Origin: Streptomyces sp. A012304
GTDB lineage: Bacteria; Actinomycetota; Actinomycetes; Streptomycetales; Streptomycetaceae
Length of the DNA stretch: 64,000 bases
NCBI RefSeq assembly: GCF_026008495.1
Contig: NZ_BQUN01000096.1
Coordinates: 209,465-273,464, forward strand
Reading direction: 5' to 3'
Of the stretch, positions 14,881 through 23,119 are shown piece by piece (position 1 is the first letter of the stretch; each line of letters begins with the position of its first letter). A program made the translations under genes and the position numbers. The notes beneath the pieces were generated by a model, which saw nothing but the letters and a program-made list of their open reading frames with translations, searched no databases and was not told the DNA's origin.

Positions 14881-15770
14881 GACAGCGCCCTCCCCAGTGC
14901 TCGTCGGGCCAGCGCGGCGACGGTGCGCCGCAGGTGCAGTACGGCGGGCGGAAGCTGTGGCACGGAACCGTCCTCGGCCGGGACCGGATCGGGGATGCAG
15001 GCGGCGGCGACGTACTCGCCGAAGGCGTGCAGGGCCTCGGGGACGAGCGTGCGGCTGTTGTCCCAGTCGATGAGCCCGGCGACCCACTGCTCGGCGTCCA
15101 GGGGCCTCAGCGGCATCGGCGCTATGGCGCCGACGGCGCACCGGACGCCGCGCCGGGCGGGGTCGAGGACGAGGGCGACGGACGCGACGGCCCGGCCGGG
15201 ACCGGTGCGGCCGGTCGCCTTCAGGAAGACCTGGGGGGCGTGCAGCAGCGGCACGCGCACGTACCCGATGAGTTCGCCGCCGCGCAGCATCTCCATGCCC
15301 GCCAGCAGGTGCGACACGGGGATCTCCCGGCGGGCCCCGCCCGGGCCCGCGACGATCAGTGTCGCCTCCAGGGCCGCCAGGACGGGCAGCGCGTCGCCCG
15401 TGGGGGCGGCGGAGGCGATGTTGCCGCCCAGGGTGCCCGCGTTGCGGATGTGCGGCGGTCCGGCGGCGCGCGCGGCGGCGGCGAGCGCCGGGATCAGCGC
15501 GGCGAAGTCCGGGCGGCCCATGCGCGCGTGCGTGAGCCCGGCACCGAGCAGGGCGTGACCGTCCAGGTACTGCCAGCCACGGATCTCGCTGATCCGGCCG
15601 AGGCCGACCAGCGCGGCGGGCCTGAGCTGCCCGGAGTTGACGGCCGCCATCAGATCGGTGCCGCCTGCCACGGGAACGGCGGCCGGCATGGCCGCGAGGG
15701 CCGCCACCGCCTCGTCCAGCGTCGTGGGCAGCGTGACGGCCTGCGCCGCCTGCGGTGCGTGCGTGGTCAA
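14877..15770 (-). CDS. FAD-binding subunit of molybdenum hydroxylase
   Basis: About 297 residues. VAGGTDLMAAVNSGQ and HIRNAGTLGGNIASAAPTGD are the two FAD-contacting motifs of the medium subunit (FAD-binding PCMH type), followed by a C-terminal CO dehydrogenase flavoprotein domain. It is the first gene of the operon and passes electrons from the iron-sulfur subunit to an acceptor. I chose the TTG at 15770, 16 bases after AAGGGG. The frame is open to 15860 and an upstream start cannot be ruled out. Confidence 0.85.
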   Translation of the reverse strand: MTTHAPQAAQAVTLPTTLDEAVAALAAMPAAVPVAGGTDLMAAVNSGQLRPAALVGLGRISEIRGWQYLDGHALLGAGLTHARMGRPDFAALIPALAAAARAAGPPHIRNAGTLGGNIASAAPTGDALPVLAALEATLIVAGPGGARREIPVSHLLAGMEMLRGGELIGYVRVPLLHAPQVFLKATGRTGPGRAVASVALVLDPARRGVRCAVGAIAPMPLRPLDAEQWVAGLIDWDNSRTLVPEALHAFGEYVAAACIPDPVPAEDGSVPQLPPAVLHLRRTVAALARRALGRALS

Positions 15771-16028
15771 AACCGGCTGCCCCTTCCCGCTGCCCCACCT
15801 GGTCCCACCTGTGTTGCCGTACGGTACGTGCTGACAGGGCGGACGTGGCAACTCTGGCACATCTTCGTGAGGCCCGAGCGCGGGGGTCCGCTAGGAGGCA
15901 TTCGCCCACCTCACCAGCGGGATGGTCCGGTTTCGCACGCCATCGCCGGTGTGCTCGAATTGCCACTCTTCGGTGACCCTGCCGGGGTTTTTCCGTGACG
16001 CCCGCGGTCACCGCCCGGCCCACCCGTC

Positions 16029-17657
16029 TCACCCCTCGGGGGGCGGCCCGTCGAGCGGCCGCCCCAGCACGCCGGGCCGCCGCTGCCACGGCCGCGGACC
16101 GGCGGGCGGCCGGTAGGCCACGCCCAGGGCGTCAAGTCGCGCGTAGTGGACGCCCATCCGCCGCTCGAAGTCCGCGAAGTCCCGCTCCGCCGGGGCCGGC
16201 AGGCCGCTCCAGGCGACCTCGGCGAAGGCGGCGAGCCGCGGAAAGGCCTGGTAGTCCACGCGCGCGTGGTCCTCCGTCGCCTCGGTCCACAGGTTGGCCT
16301 GCGCGCCCAGGACGTGCCCGGCCTCCTCCGGCGTCAACTCCGGCGGCACGGGCTCGAACCGGTAGACGTCCTCCAGGGTGCGCACGTACCCGATCGGCAC
16401 CGGCTCGTCCGGGCCGCCGTCCTGCCGGTGGTCCAGGTAGACGTGCTGCTCGGGGCACATGACGACGTCGTGACCCGCGCGCGCGGCGGCGATCCCGCCC
16501 GCGTACCCGCGCCACGACGACACGGTCGCGCCCGCCGCGAGACCGCCCTCCAGGATCTCGTCCCAGCCGATGAGCCGGCGCCCGCGCGCGGTCAGCCACG
16601 CGTCGAAGTGGCCGATGAACCAGGCCTGGAGCTCGTCCTCGTTCGCGAGCCCGAGCTCCTTGACGCGGGCCCGCGCGGTGGGTGAGCGCCGCCACTGCTC
16701 CTTGGGGCATTCGTCGCCGCCCACATGGACGAACTCGCCCGGAAACAACTCCAGCACTTCTTCGAACACCCCCTCGTAGAAGCGCAGGGTGTTGTCGGTG
16801 GGCGCGAGTACGTTGGGACTGATCCCCCAGGTGTCCCAGACGGTGAGGGCGGTGGTGTCGATGACATCGGTGTTGCCGAGTTCCGGATACGCGGCGATGG
16901 CGGCCTGCGAGTGGCCCGGCAGATCGATTTCCGGGACGACGGTGATATGCCGCTCGGCGGCGTAGGCGACGATCTCCCGGATGTCGTCGCGCGTGTAGAA
17001 GCCGCCGTGCGGCTTGTCGTCCCACAGTGGTGAGAACCGGTGGCCGAATTTCGTCCGCGCCCGCCAGGAGCCGACCTCGGTGAGTCTCGGGTGGCGCCGG
17101 ATCTCGATGCGCCAGCCCTGATCGTCGGTCAGGTGGAAGTGGAGGACGTTGAGTTTGTGCGCGGCCATCAGGTCCAGGTACCGCAGGACGCCTTCCTTCG
17201 GCATGAAGTGCCGGGCGACGTCGAGGAGGAGACCGCGCCAGGGGAAGCGCGGGGAATCCTCGATCACCACCATCGGCACGTGCCACTCGCGGCGTCCGGG
17301 GTCGATCGGGGCACGCCGGTAGACGTCCGGATCCAGCAACTGGCGGAAGGTCTGCGCGCCCCAGAAGACGCCCGCCGCGCTGCCGCCGTCGATACGGATC
17401 GCATATCCGTCGACGACGACGCGGTAGGCCTCCGCGGCCAGCTGCGGATCGATCCGCAGCACGATGCCGTTGTCGTTCAGCCCCTCGTCGAACGGCAGTC
17501 CGGTGGCGGCGCCGAGCGTGCCGCGCAGCCAGCGCGCGACCCGCTCGGCGCCGGGCCCGGCGTGCAGCACGGTCTCCTCGTCCAGCGGGTACAGTCCCGG
17601 CGTCGGCGGCACCCACCAGCCCTTGCGCGGCGCCGGAATCAGATCCTCGAAACCCAT
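16029..17657 (-). CDS. Beta-N-acetylhexosaminidase, GH20
   Basis: A 542-residue enzyme. Residues about 20-145 form the GH20b domain and the rest is the catalytic barrel. FVHVGGDECPKEQW holds the Asp-Glu pair of the substrate-assisted mechanism. HFHLTDDQGWRIEIRRHP and EIDLPGHSQAAIAAYPELG are further family blocks. There is no signal peptide, so it probably cleaves imported N-acetylglucosamine oligomers in the cytoplasm. It begins 4 bp after the stop of an ABC permease relic, which suggests that it once closed a chito-oligosaccharide uptake operon. Confidence 0.9.
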   Translation of the reverse strand: MGFEDLIPAPRKGWWVPPTPGLYPLDEETVLHAGPGAERVARWLRGTLGAATGLPFDEGLNDNGIVLRIDPQLAAEAYRVVVDGYAIRIDGGSAAGVFWGAQTFRQLLDPDVYRRAPIDPGRREWHVPMVVIEDSPRFPWRGLLLDVARHFMPKEGVLRYLDLMAAHKLNVLHFHLTDDQGWRIEIRRHPRLTEVGSWRARTKFGHRFSPLWDDKPHGGFYTRDDIREIVAYAAERHITVVPEIDLPGHSQAAIAAYPELGNTDVIDTTALTVWDTWGISPNVLAPTDNTLRFYEGVFEEVLELFPGEFVHVGGDECPKEQWRRSPTARARVKELGLANEDELQAWFIGHFDAWLTARGRRLIGWDEILEGGLAAGATVSSWRGYAGGIAAARAGHDVVMCPEQHVYLDHRQDGGPDEPVPIGYVRTLEDVYRFEPVPPELTPEEAGHVLGAQANLWTEATEDHARVDYQAFPRLAAFAEVAWSGLPAPAERDFADFERRMGVHYARLDALGVAYRPPAGPRPWQRRPGVLGRPLDGPPPEG

Positions 17658-17661
17658 GTCG

Positions 17662-17928
17662 TCAGCCCTTCACCGCTCTGCGGAAGGAAAACAGTGTGTT
17701 CGGCTGACCGAAGTCCCGCATGAGGAGGAACAGCGGGAGCATCCGTGCCTCCGCGGACACCGTCCGGGCCACCAGGAACATGATCAGCAAAGTCGTCCGG
17801 AAGTGGAAGCGGAATCGCGTGACGGCGGTCGCGGCGAGAAACGCGATCAGCGCCGAGAAGATCACCACCGTTCCCGCGACGACAAGGCCGTTGAGGAAGT
17901 GACGGCCGAATTCCTGCTGTTCGAACAC
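17662..17928 (-). pseudogene. Sugar ABC transporter permease, truncated
   Basis: Eighty-eight residues resemble the middle of a MalG-type permease: FLNGLVVAGTVVIFSALIAF, RFRFHFRTTLLIMFLVA and RMLPLFLLMRDFGQPNTL. The frame then ends after SFRRAVKG, before the EAA loop and last helices, and the N-terminal transmembrane start is also missing. The partner permease and binding protein expected upstream are absent; only about 120 bp separate it from the next terminator. It is a deletion relic of the importer that would have fed the adjacent hexosaminidase. Confidence 0.75.
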
Positions 17929-18050
17929 GCGCCGCGAGGAATCCGGGCAGGACGGGCAGCGTCACGGCCCCGACCGGAATTTCCCTCCGCGTTCCTCCGA
18001 GGGTGACCGGCCGACGCACTCCGCGCAACGCGGAGACGGCGGCAGAACCA

Positions 18051-18098
18051 CGCGAAGGCCCTCAGGGCGCACCGAAGCGCGCCCTGAGGGCCTTCGCG
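18051..18098. terminator. Strong terminator of the DUF3039 gene
   Basis: A perfect 20-bp stem (CGCGAAGGCCCTCAGGGCGC and its complement) with an 8-nt loop, just downstream of the DUF3039 stop codon. Confidence 0.8.
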
Positions 18099-18125
18099 TC
18101 GTCGGACCAGGGTCCGGTCAGGCGG

Positions 18126-18407
18126 TCACTTGTCGCCCTTGCCCTGGTCGTCCCCTCCCGAGTCCATGGAGTCGTAGATCTCCTTGCACATCGGGCACAC
18201 GGGGTACTTCTTCGGGTCGCGGCCGGGCACCCACACCTTGCCGCACAGCGCCACGACGGGGGTCCCGTCGAGGGCGCTCGCCATGATCTTGTCCTTCTGG
18301 ACGTAGTGCGCGAAGCGCTCGTGGTCACCGTCGCCGTGCGACACCTGCGGCGTCGGCTCTACGAGGGTCCCCGTACCGGTGCCGCGCTCGGGCTCGAGAG
18401 TGCTCAT
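18126..18407 (-). CDS. DUF3039 domain protein
   Basis: A 93-residue protein starting MSTLEPERGTGTGTLVEPTP. The second half has HYVQKDKIMASALDGTPVVA, LCGKVWVPGRDPKKYPVCPMC and a charged tail. The cysteines (C..., CPMC) form a probable zinc ribbon. This small actinobacterial family is conserved next to yqgE and murA; its function is unknown. The ATG at 18407 is preferred over an upstream frame extension to 18437. Confidence 0.82.
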   Translation of the reverse strand: MSTLEPERGTGTGTLVEPTPQVSHGDGDHERFAHYVQKDKIMASALDGTPVVALCGKVWVPGRDPKKYPVCPMCKEIYDSMDSGGDDQGKGDK

Positions 18408-18436
18408 AGGCCCCAGGGTACTGAAGCGCGCGGACA

Positions 18437-19012
18437 TCAGTTGAGCGAAGGGTCGTCCGGGTACGTCGCCACCATCGCCAGCTCGTTGCGCTGCCGGCGC
18501 AGCACCTCGCGCCAGAGTCTCTCCGGGGACGGCGAGGAGACGTCGCCCGGCTCGGACTCGACGACGTACCAGGCGCCGTCCACCAGCTCGTCCTCGAGCT
18601 GGCCGGGCCCCCAGCCGGCGTATCCGGCGAAGATCCGCAGGCTGCCCAGCGCGGAGGCGAGCAGCTCCGGCGGCGCCTCCAGATCGACGAGGCCGATCGC
18701 GCCGTGCACCCGCCGCCAGCCCAGGGGGGCGCCGTCGGCCCCCGAGGAGCCGCCTGGGATCACGGCGACGCCGAGCGCGGAGTCGAGGGAGACCGGGCCG
18801 CCCTGGAAGACGACGCCCGGTTCACCGGTGAGATCCGCCCAGTCCTCCAGGATGTCGCCCACGCCCACCGGCGTGGGGCGGTTGAGGACGACACCGAGCG
18901 AGCCCTCCTCGTCGTGGTCGAGAAGGAGCACCACCGCACGGTCGAAGTTCGGGTCCGCCAGGGCGGGGGTTGCCACGAGCAGCCGCCCTGTGAGCGAGGA
19001 CACCTCGGTCAT
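18437..19012 (-). CDS. YqgE/AlgH family protein (UPF0301)
   Basis: A 191-residue soluble protein starting MTEVSSLTGRLLVATPALAD. Family blocks are NFDRAVVLLLDHDEEGSLGV, VLNRPTPVG, VFQGGPVSLDSALGVAV and FAGYAGWGPGQLEDEL. YqgE proteins are widespread and of unknown biochemical role. The start is the ATG within a frame open to 19054. It stands divergently to murA, about 250 bp away. Confidence 0.9.
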   Translation of the reverse strand: MTEVSSLTGRLLVATPALADPNFDRAVVLLLDHDEEGSLGVVLNRPTPVGVGDILEDWADLTGEPGVVFQGGPVSLDSALGVAVIPGGSSGADGAPLGWRRVHGAIGLVDLEAPPELLASALGSLRIFAGYAGWGPGQLEDELVDGAWYVVESEPGDVSSPSPERLWREVLRRQRNELAMVATYPDDPSLN

Positions 19013-19265
19013 GCCAGACATGATCCCGCATCTTCCCGTCACATGGGGAGCCAATCGGGCTCAGCGAGTGAAGGCAGCTCAGGGCGCACGGGTGCGCCGT
19101 ACGCGCACGTGCCCCGCCCGTGACGGCACGTGCCCGGTGGGGAACGGTTCGTGTTGTGACACAGCTATGACGTCCCTGGGCCGTCCTCGGGCTTACAGGA
19201 CGGGGGTGCGCGGCGATTACTCTGTCTCTCTCCGGCCCTTCCCCATCCCATGGAACGCGAGATAC

Positions 19266-20612
19266 ATGACCGTCAACGGCTCTGACGACGTACTGCTTGT
19301 CCACGGCGGCACCCCGCTGGAGGGCGAGATCCGTGTCCGCGGTGCGAAGAACCTGGTACCCAAGGCCATGGTCGCCGCCCTGCTGGGCAGTGAGCCGAGT
19401 CGGCTGCGCAATGTTCCGGACATCCGTGACGTGCGGGTCGTACGCGGCCTGCTGCAACTGCACGGGGTGACGGTCCGTCCGGGCGAGGAGCCCGGCGAGC
19501 TGGTGCTCGACCCGACGTACGTCGAGAGCGCGAACGTCGCCGACATCGACGCGCACGCGGGCTCCAGCCGTATCCCGATCCTGTTCTGCGGACCGCTGCT
19601 GCACCGCCTCGGGCACGCCTTCATCCCCGGCCTCGGCGGCTGCGACATCGGCGGCCGGCCCATCGACTTCCACTTCGACGTGCTGCGCCAGTTCGGCGCG
19701 AAGATCGAGAAGCGGGCGGACGGCCAGTACCTTGAGGCCCCGCAGCGGCTGCGCGGCACGAAGATCCGGCTGCCGTACCCGTCGGTCGGCGCGACCGAGC
19801 AGGTGCTGCTGACGGCGGTCCTGGCGGAGGGCGTCACGGAGCTGTCCAACGCGGCGGTGGAGCCCGAGATCGAGGACCTCATCTGCGTCCTGCAGAAGAT
19901 GGGCGCCATCATCGCGATGGACACCGACCGCACGATCCGCATCACCGGTGTGGAGAAGCTCGGCGGCTACACCCACGCGGCCCTCGCGGACCGCCTGGAG
20001 GCAGCGTCGTGGGCTTCCGCGGCGCTGGCGACGGAGGGCAACATCTACGTCCGCGGCGCCCAGCAGCGGTCGATGATGACGTTCCTGAACACCTACCGGA
20101 AGGTCGGCGGCGCCTTCCAGATCGACGACGAGGGCATCCGGTTCTGGCACCCCGGCGGCCAGTTGAAGTCCATCGCCCTGGAGACGGACGTCCACCCCGG
20201 TTTCCAGACCGACTGGCAGCAGCCGCTGGTCGTCGCCCTCACCCAGGCCACGGGCCTGTCGATCATCCACGAGACGGTCTACGAGTCCCGTCTCGGCTTC
20301 ACCTCCGCGCTCAACCAGATGGGCGCCCACATCCAGCTCTACCGCGAGTGCCTGGGCGGCTCGGACTGCCGCTTCGGCCAGCGCAACTTCCTGCACTCCG
20401 CGGTCGTCTCCGGCCCCACCAAGCTCCAGGGCGCCGACCTGGTCATCCCGGACCTGCGCGGCGGCTTCTCGTACCTGATCGCCGCTCTCGCGGCCCAGGG
20501 CACGTCCCGCGTCCACGGCATCGACCTGATCAACCGCGGCTACGAGAACTTCATGGAGAAGCTCGTCGAGCTGGGCGCGAAGGTGGAACTGCCCGGCAAG
20601 GCGCTGGGCTGA
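19266..20612 (+). CDS. murA: UDP-N-acetylglucosamine 1-carboxyvinyltransferase
   Basis: A 448-residue enzyme that transfers enolpyruvate from PEP to UDP-GlcNAc, the first committed step of peptidoglycan synthesis, in the cytoplasm. VRGAKNLVPKAMVAALL carries the conserved Lys-Asn pair. GLGGCDIGGRPIDFH carries the active-site cysteine, so the fosfomycin-sensitive form is retained. The frame is open far upstream, but ATG at 19266 (MTVNGSDDVLLVHGG) matches the family start. A 46-bp perfect palindrome terminates it. Confidence 0.95.
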   Translation: MTVNGSDDVLLVHGGTPLEGEIRVRGAKNLVPKAMVAALLGSEPSRLRNVPDIRDVRVVRGLLQLHGVTVRPGEEPGELVLDPTYVESANVADIDAHAGSSRIPILFCGPLLHRLGHAFIPGLGGCDIGGRPIDFHFDVLRQFGAKIEKRADGQYLEAPQRLRGTKIRLPYPSVGATEQVLLTAVLAEGVTELSNAAVEPEIEDLICVLQKMGAIIAMDTDRTIRITGVEKLGGYTHAALADRLEAASWASAALATEGNIYVRGAQQRSMMTFLNTYRKVGGAFQIDDEGIRFWHPGGQLKSIALETDVHPGFQTDWQQPLVVALTQATGLSIIHETVYESRLGFTSALNQMGAHIQLYRECLGGSDCRFGQRNFLHSAVVSGPTKLQGADLVIPDLRGGFSYLIAALAAQGTSRVHGIDLINRGYENFMEKLVELGAKVELPGKALG

Positions 20613-20623
20613 GCGCGCGGAGA

Positions 20624-20669
20624 CGCCGATGGGGCGGCCACCCGGATCCGGGTGGCCGCCCCATCGGCG
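20624..20669 (+). terminator. Perfect palindromic terminator of murA
   Basis: A 46-bp uninterrupted palindrome centred at 20646/20647 (CCGGATCCGG core), 12 bp after the murA stop. It can form a very stable hairpin on either strand, but no T run follows. Confidence 0.75.
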
Positions 20670-20769
20670 TTTCTGCGCCCTCGGCGGACGCGCCCCTGAA
20701 GGAGCGCGGGGAACTGCGCGACCGGCCACAGGCGGCCCGCAGTTGCCCACGGCGCTCTCGGCGGAGCGC

Positions 20770-21051
20770 TTACTTGCCCTTGGCGGCTTCCTTGAGCTTC
20801 GAGCCCGCGGAGACCTTCACGCTGTAGCCGGCCGGGATCTGGATCGGGTCGCCGGTCTGCGGGTTGCGCGCGGTGCGAGCGGCACGGTGGGTGCGCTCGA
20901 AGGTCAGGAAGCCGGGGATCGTGACCTTCTCGTCGCCCTTGGAGACGATGTCGCCCACGACCTCGGCGAACGCGGCCAGGACGGCGTCGGCGTCCTTGCG
21001 GGTCACCTCGGCGCGGTCGGCCAGCGCGGCCACCAGCTCACTGCGGTTCAT
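20770..21051 (-). CDS. hup: DNA-binding protein HU
   Basis: A 93-residue histone-like protein starting MNRSELVAALADRAEVTRKD after GGGAG. It contains the DNA-binding arm sequence GFLTFERTHRAARTARNPQT and ends IPAGYSVKVSAGSKLKEAAK. It is the short HU form, without the lysine/alanine-rich tail found in the second Streptomyces HU (HupS). It compacts DNA as a dimer. It converges with murA. Confidence 0.93.
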   Translation of the reverse strand: MNRSELVAALADRAEVTRKDADAVLAAFAEVVGDIVSKGDEKVTIPGFLTFERTHRAARTARNPQTGDPIQIPAGYSVKVSAGSKLKEAAKGK

Positions 21052-21340
21052 GTTGTTACTCCCGTGTTCATCTTGCCGTTGGGGCGTGCCGTGCGGCCAG
21101 GCCGCACATGTGGCACAGCGAAGCCGATGCGCTCGCGCCCAGGGACGCATCCTGCCCCCACCTGCGGCGGGAAAGCCAATCCGGCACCCGCAGGAGTCGT
21201 GAGAACACCCTTGGGAGTCACACGAAAGCGCCTTGCCCGGCCGCAACCCTAGAGGGGCGCCCGGGAGCCTCGGTTCCGCGACGCGCCGGTACGGGGGCTG
21301 CCGTGGCGATCCTCACAGCCCCCGCTCGGCCCGACGCCGA

Positions 21341-22762
21341 CTACGACGACACCGTGGCGCCCGCCGCCTTCGCGGCCTCGCGCACCGCGCCGGCCACCGC
21401 ACCCGCGACCTTGTCGTTGAAGACGCTGGGGATGATGTAGTTGGGGTTCAGCTCGTCCTCGGTCACCACGTCGGCGAGGGCCTTCGCGGCCGCGAGCATC
21501 ATCTCGGTGTTCACCGTACGCGACTGGGCGTCCAGCAGGCCGCGGAAGACACCCGGGAAGACCAGCACGTTGTTGATCTGGTTCGGGAAGTCGGAGCGGC
21601 CGGTGGCCACAACCGCCGCCGTCTGACGGGCGATTGCCGGGTCCACCTCGGGGTCCGGGTTCGCGAGCGCGAACACGATCGCGTCGTCGGCCATGGCGGC
21701 CACGTCGTCGCCGTCGAGGACGTTCGGGGCGGAGACGCCGATGAAGACGTCGGCGCCGTGCACGGCCTCCTTCAGGGTGCCGGTGAGGCCCTCGGGGTTG
21801 GTGTTGTCGGCGATCCAGCGCAGCGCCGAGTCCGGGGCGGCGTCCACCAGGTCCTCGCGGCCGGCGTGGACGACGCCGTGGATGTCGGCGACGACGGCGT
21901 TCTTGACGCCCGCCGCGATCAGCAGCTTGAGGATGGCCGTACCGGCCGCGCCGGCACCGGACATGACCACGCGGATGTTCTCGATCGCCTTGCCCGCGAC
22001 GCGCAGCGCGTTGGTGAGGGCGGCGAGGACGACGATCGCGGTGCCGTGCTGGTCGTCGTGGAAGACGGGGATGTCGAGGGCCTCGCGCAGCCGTGCCTCG
22101 ATCTCGAAGCAGCGGGGGGCGGAGATGTCCTCCAGGTTGATGCCGGCGAAGCCGGGGGCGATCGCCTTGACGATCTCGACGATCGCGTCGGTGTCCTGGG
22201 TGTCCAGGCAGATCGGCCAGGCGTCGATGCCGGCGAACCGCTTGAAGAGGGCGGCCTTGCCCTCCATGACGGGCAGCGCGGCCTTGGGGCCGATGTTGCC
22301 GAGGCCGAGCACGGCGGAGCCGTCCGTCACGACCGCAACGGAGTTGCGCTTGATGGTGAGGCGGCGGGCGTCCTCGGGGTTCTCGGCGATCGCCATGCAG
22401 ACGCGGGCCACACCCGGCGTGTAGACCATGGAGAGGTCGTCACGGTTGCGGATGGGGTGCTTCGACGCCATCTCGATCTTGCCGCCGAGGTGCATGAGGA
22501 ACGTACGGTCGGAGACCTTGCCGAGCGTGACGCCCTCGATGCCGCGGAGCTGTTCGACGATCTCGTCGGCGTGCGCGGTCGAGGTGGCCGCGATCGTGAC
22601 GTCGATCCGGAGCTTCTCGTGTCCGGACGCGGTGACGTCGAGGCCGGTCACCGAGCCTCCGGAGGACTCCACGGCGGTGGTGAGCTGCGAGACGGCGGTT
22701 CCGCTCGCGGGCACCTCCAACCGGATCGTCATCGAGTAGGAGACGCTGGGCGCCGTTGCCAT
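21341..22762 (-). CDS. NAD-dependent malic enzyme with N-terminal ACT domain
   Basis: A 473-residue protein. Residues 1-85 form an ACT-type regulatory domain (SMTIRLEVPASGTAVSQLTT), and the rest is a bacterial malic enzyme. MVYTPGVARVCMAIAE, the catalytic lysine region KRNSVAVVTDGSAVLGLGN, the metal-binding IPVFHDDQHGTAIVVLAAL and the Rossmann motif MSGAGAAGTAI are present. It decarboxylates malate to pyruvate. The ACT domain suggests control by a small ligand. The imperfect inverted repeat upstream (22850-22866) may be an operator. Confidence 0.92.
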   Translation of the reverse strand: MATAPSVSYSMTIRLEVPASGTAVSQLTTAVESSGGSVTGLDVTASGHEKLRIDVTIAATSTAHADEIVEQLRGIEGVTLGKVSDRTFLMHLGGKIEMASKHPIRNRDDLSMVYTPGVARVCMAIAENPEDARRLTIKRNSVAVVTDGSAVLGLGNIGPKAALPVMEGKAALFKRFAGIDAWPICLDTQDTDAIVEIVKAIAPGFAGINLEDISAPRCFEIEARLREALDIPVFHDDQHGTAIVVLAALTNALRVAGKAIENIRVVMSGAGAAGTAILKLLIAAGVKNAVVADIHGVVHAGREDLVDAAPDSALRWIADNTNPEGLTGTLKEAVHGADVFIGVSAPNVLDGDDVAAMADDAIVFALANPDPEVDPAIARQTAAVVATGRSDFPNQINNVLVFPGVFRGLLDAQSRTVNTEMMLAAAKALADVVTEDELNPNYIIPSVFNDKVAGAVAGAVREAAKAAGATVSS

Positions 22763-22849
22763 GGCCGACTTCCTCTGCTTTCACGTCGCTGAGTTGTGCC
22801 GTCCGATCGTCGCACCTACCGCCGAGTAGGAGTTAGCCGCGCGTGGATT

Positions 22850-22866
22850 GCGAACGTTTTGTTCGC
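22850..22866. promoter_or_regulatory. Inverted repeat upstream of the malic enzyme gene
   Basis: GCGAAC and GTTCGC flank GTTTT, about 90 bp upstream of the malic enzyme ATG. It is in a promoter position and is AT-richer than its surroundings. It could bind a dimeric regulator; which one is unknown. Confidence 0.35.
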
Positions 22867-22890
22867 CACACATTCCAGGAAGCGCCAAGA

Positions 22891-22927
22891 GAAGAGGCCC
22901 ACGTCACAGAGTGACGCGGGCCTCTTC
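22891..22927. terminator. Hairpin terminator between the HelD-type ATPase and malic enzyme genes
   Basis: GAAGAGGCCC and GGGCCTCTTC form the base, with CGTCAC/GTGACG continuing the stem after one mismatch. It lies about 190 bp downstream of the start of an otherwise gene-free stretch (22763-23119). The rest of that stretch shows no other feature apart from the inverted repeat at 22850. Confidence 0.5.
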
Positions 22928-23119
22928 CCGACGTTCATGACACCGACCCGCCATGCTCGCCTCGCGGCAAGTGGTCGCTCGTGGCGACGAAGGTTGGGCC
23001 CGGGGGCTTGGATCGAGCCGGTGTCACACCCAGGCTAACAAACGGATCCGGCAAGACCATTCCCGTCCGGGACAGTTCGCGGGAATCAATTGTTCGAAGC
23101 GGCTCCCGGGTCGTCCCGG

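Noticed and set aside
13141..16089. A single 982-residue minus-strand frame covering the whole iron-sulfur gene and the DNA of the FAD gene
   Set aside because: The upper half is a shadow of the FAD subunit, which has clear motifs in another frame. The GTG at 14880 overlapping the FAD stop explains the lower half.
18003..19265. N-terminal extension of MurA by more than 400 residues
   Set aside because: The open frame is the shadow of the DUF3039 and YqgE genes; homology and the normal MurA length begin at the ATG at 19266.
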